From Pirellula sp. (GTDB lineage: Bacteria; Planctomycetota; Planctomycetia; Pirellulales; PNKZ01), in assembly GCA_013822735.1 (NCBI GenBank), contig PNKZ01000027.1, positions 1-64,000 on the forward strand: 64,000 bases of DNA, given 5' to 3'. Shown here one piece after another: positions 63,941 to 64,000 of this stretch (positions within the stretch are counted from its first letter, which is position 1; the number at the start of each line of letters is the position of its first letter). The notes under the pieces are model-generated. The model was given only the letters and a program-made list of their open reading frames with translations. It had not been told where the DNA came from and made no database searches. The position numbers and the translations under genes were made by a program.

Positions 63941-64000
63941 CTTCCTCCAAACCAGTTGAGCATCGGAAGCGATTGAGTTGCGGCTTGCCGCAGCCCGTCA

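Overview
The window reads as a chromosomal segment of a GC-rich planctomycete, most likely of the Pirellulales type. That placement rests on a DUF1559 pseudopilin-like protein with an H-x9-DG motif, a DUF1501 protein next to a PPC-domain protein, several small lipoproteins, and many intergenic fold-back repeats. I identify 54 protein genes and one SRP RNA. No tRNA, rRNA, CRISPR array, prophage or intact insertion sequence was seen. Family names come from motif recognition by eye, not from database searches.

Region 1 (1-7900, minus strand): a DnaJ-like chaperone, rnpA, yidD, a FlgI-domain lipoprotein and smc. rnpA appears to start at a non-canonical codon. Region 2 (8170-21400): a lipoprotein, nrdR, a PHP-like protein that has lost its metal motif, a DapA-family aldolase, rpoN, recR, dnaX and the SRP RNA. 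dnaX carries a nine-A run that probably gives tau and gamma forms. A DinB protein, a DtxR/MntR regulator, a divergent type II thioesterase and fatty acid desaturase pair, and a DUF1559 protein follow.

Region 3 (21480-30070, plus strand): folE, two small membrane proteins, a 989-residue FAD/iron-sulfur/CCG oxidoreductase, moaD, moaE, moaA, a class V aminotransferase (cysteine desulfurase type) and a YkgJ-type cysteine-cluster protein. This is a cofactor-centred run. Region 4 (30450-38230, plus strand): an HU protein behind a clear sigma-70 promoter, a small lipoprotein with a terminator, then pyrD, trpS, a GT2 glycosyltransferase, a methyltransferase, a GT39-like membrane glycosyltransferase, a membrane protein and acpS, many with overlapping ends.

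Region 5 (38250-54740): topA, a membrane-anchored SurA/PpiD-like protein with a long low-complexity insert, glgB, a degenerate RNase H-fold protein, a DJ-1/PfpI protein, a BamE/OmlA-like protein, a DUF3365 haem protein, a class I amidotransferase homologue without its catalytic cysteine, a ketoacyl synthase III homologue overlapping nadE, and a LOG-family protein. Region 6 (54740-64000): an NHL-repeat protein, a RelE/ParE toxin-antitoxin pair, a GNAT acetyltransferase, PPC and DUF1501 proteins, a lipase-like lipoprotein and an unknown secreted protein.

I did not find a clearly new multi-gene system. The observations most worth testing are the dnaX slippage site, the rnpA start, three apparent pseudoenzymes, and several families of palindromic repeats, one of which supplies the stop codon of a gene.
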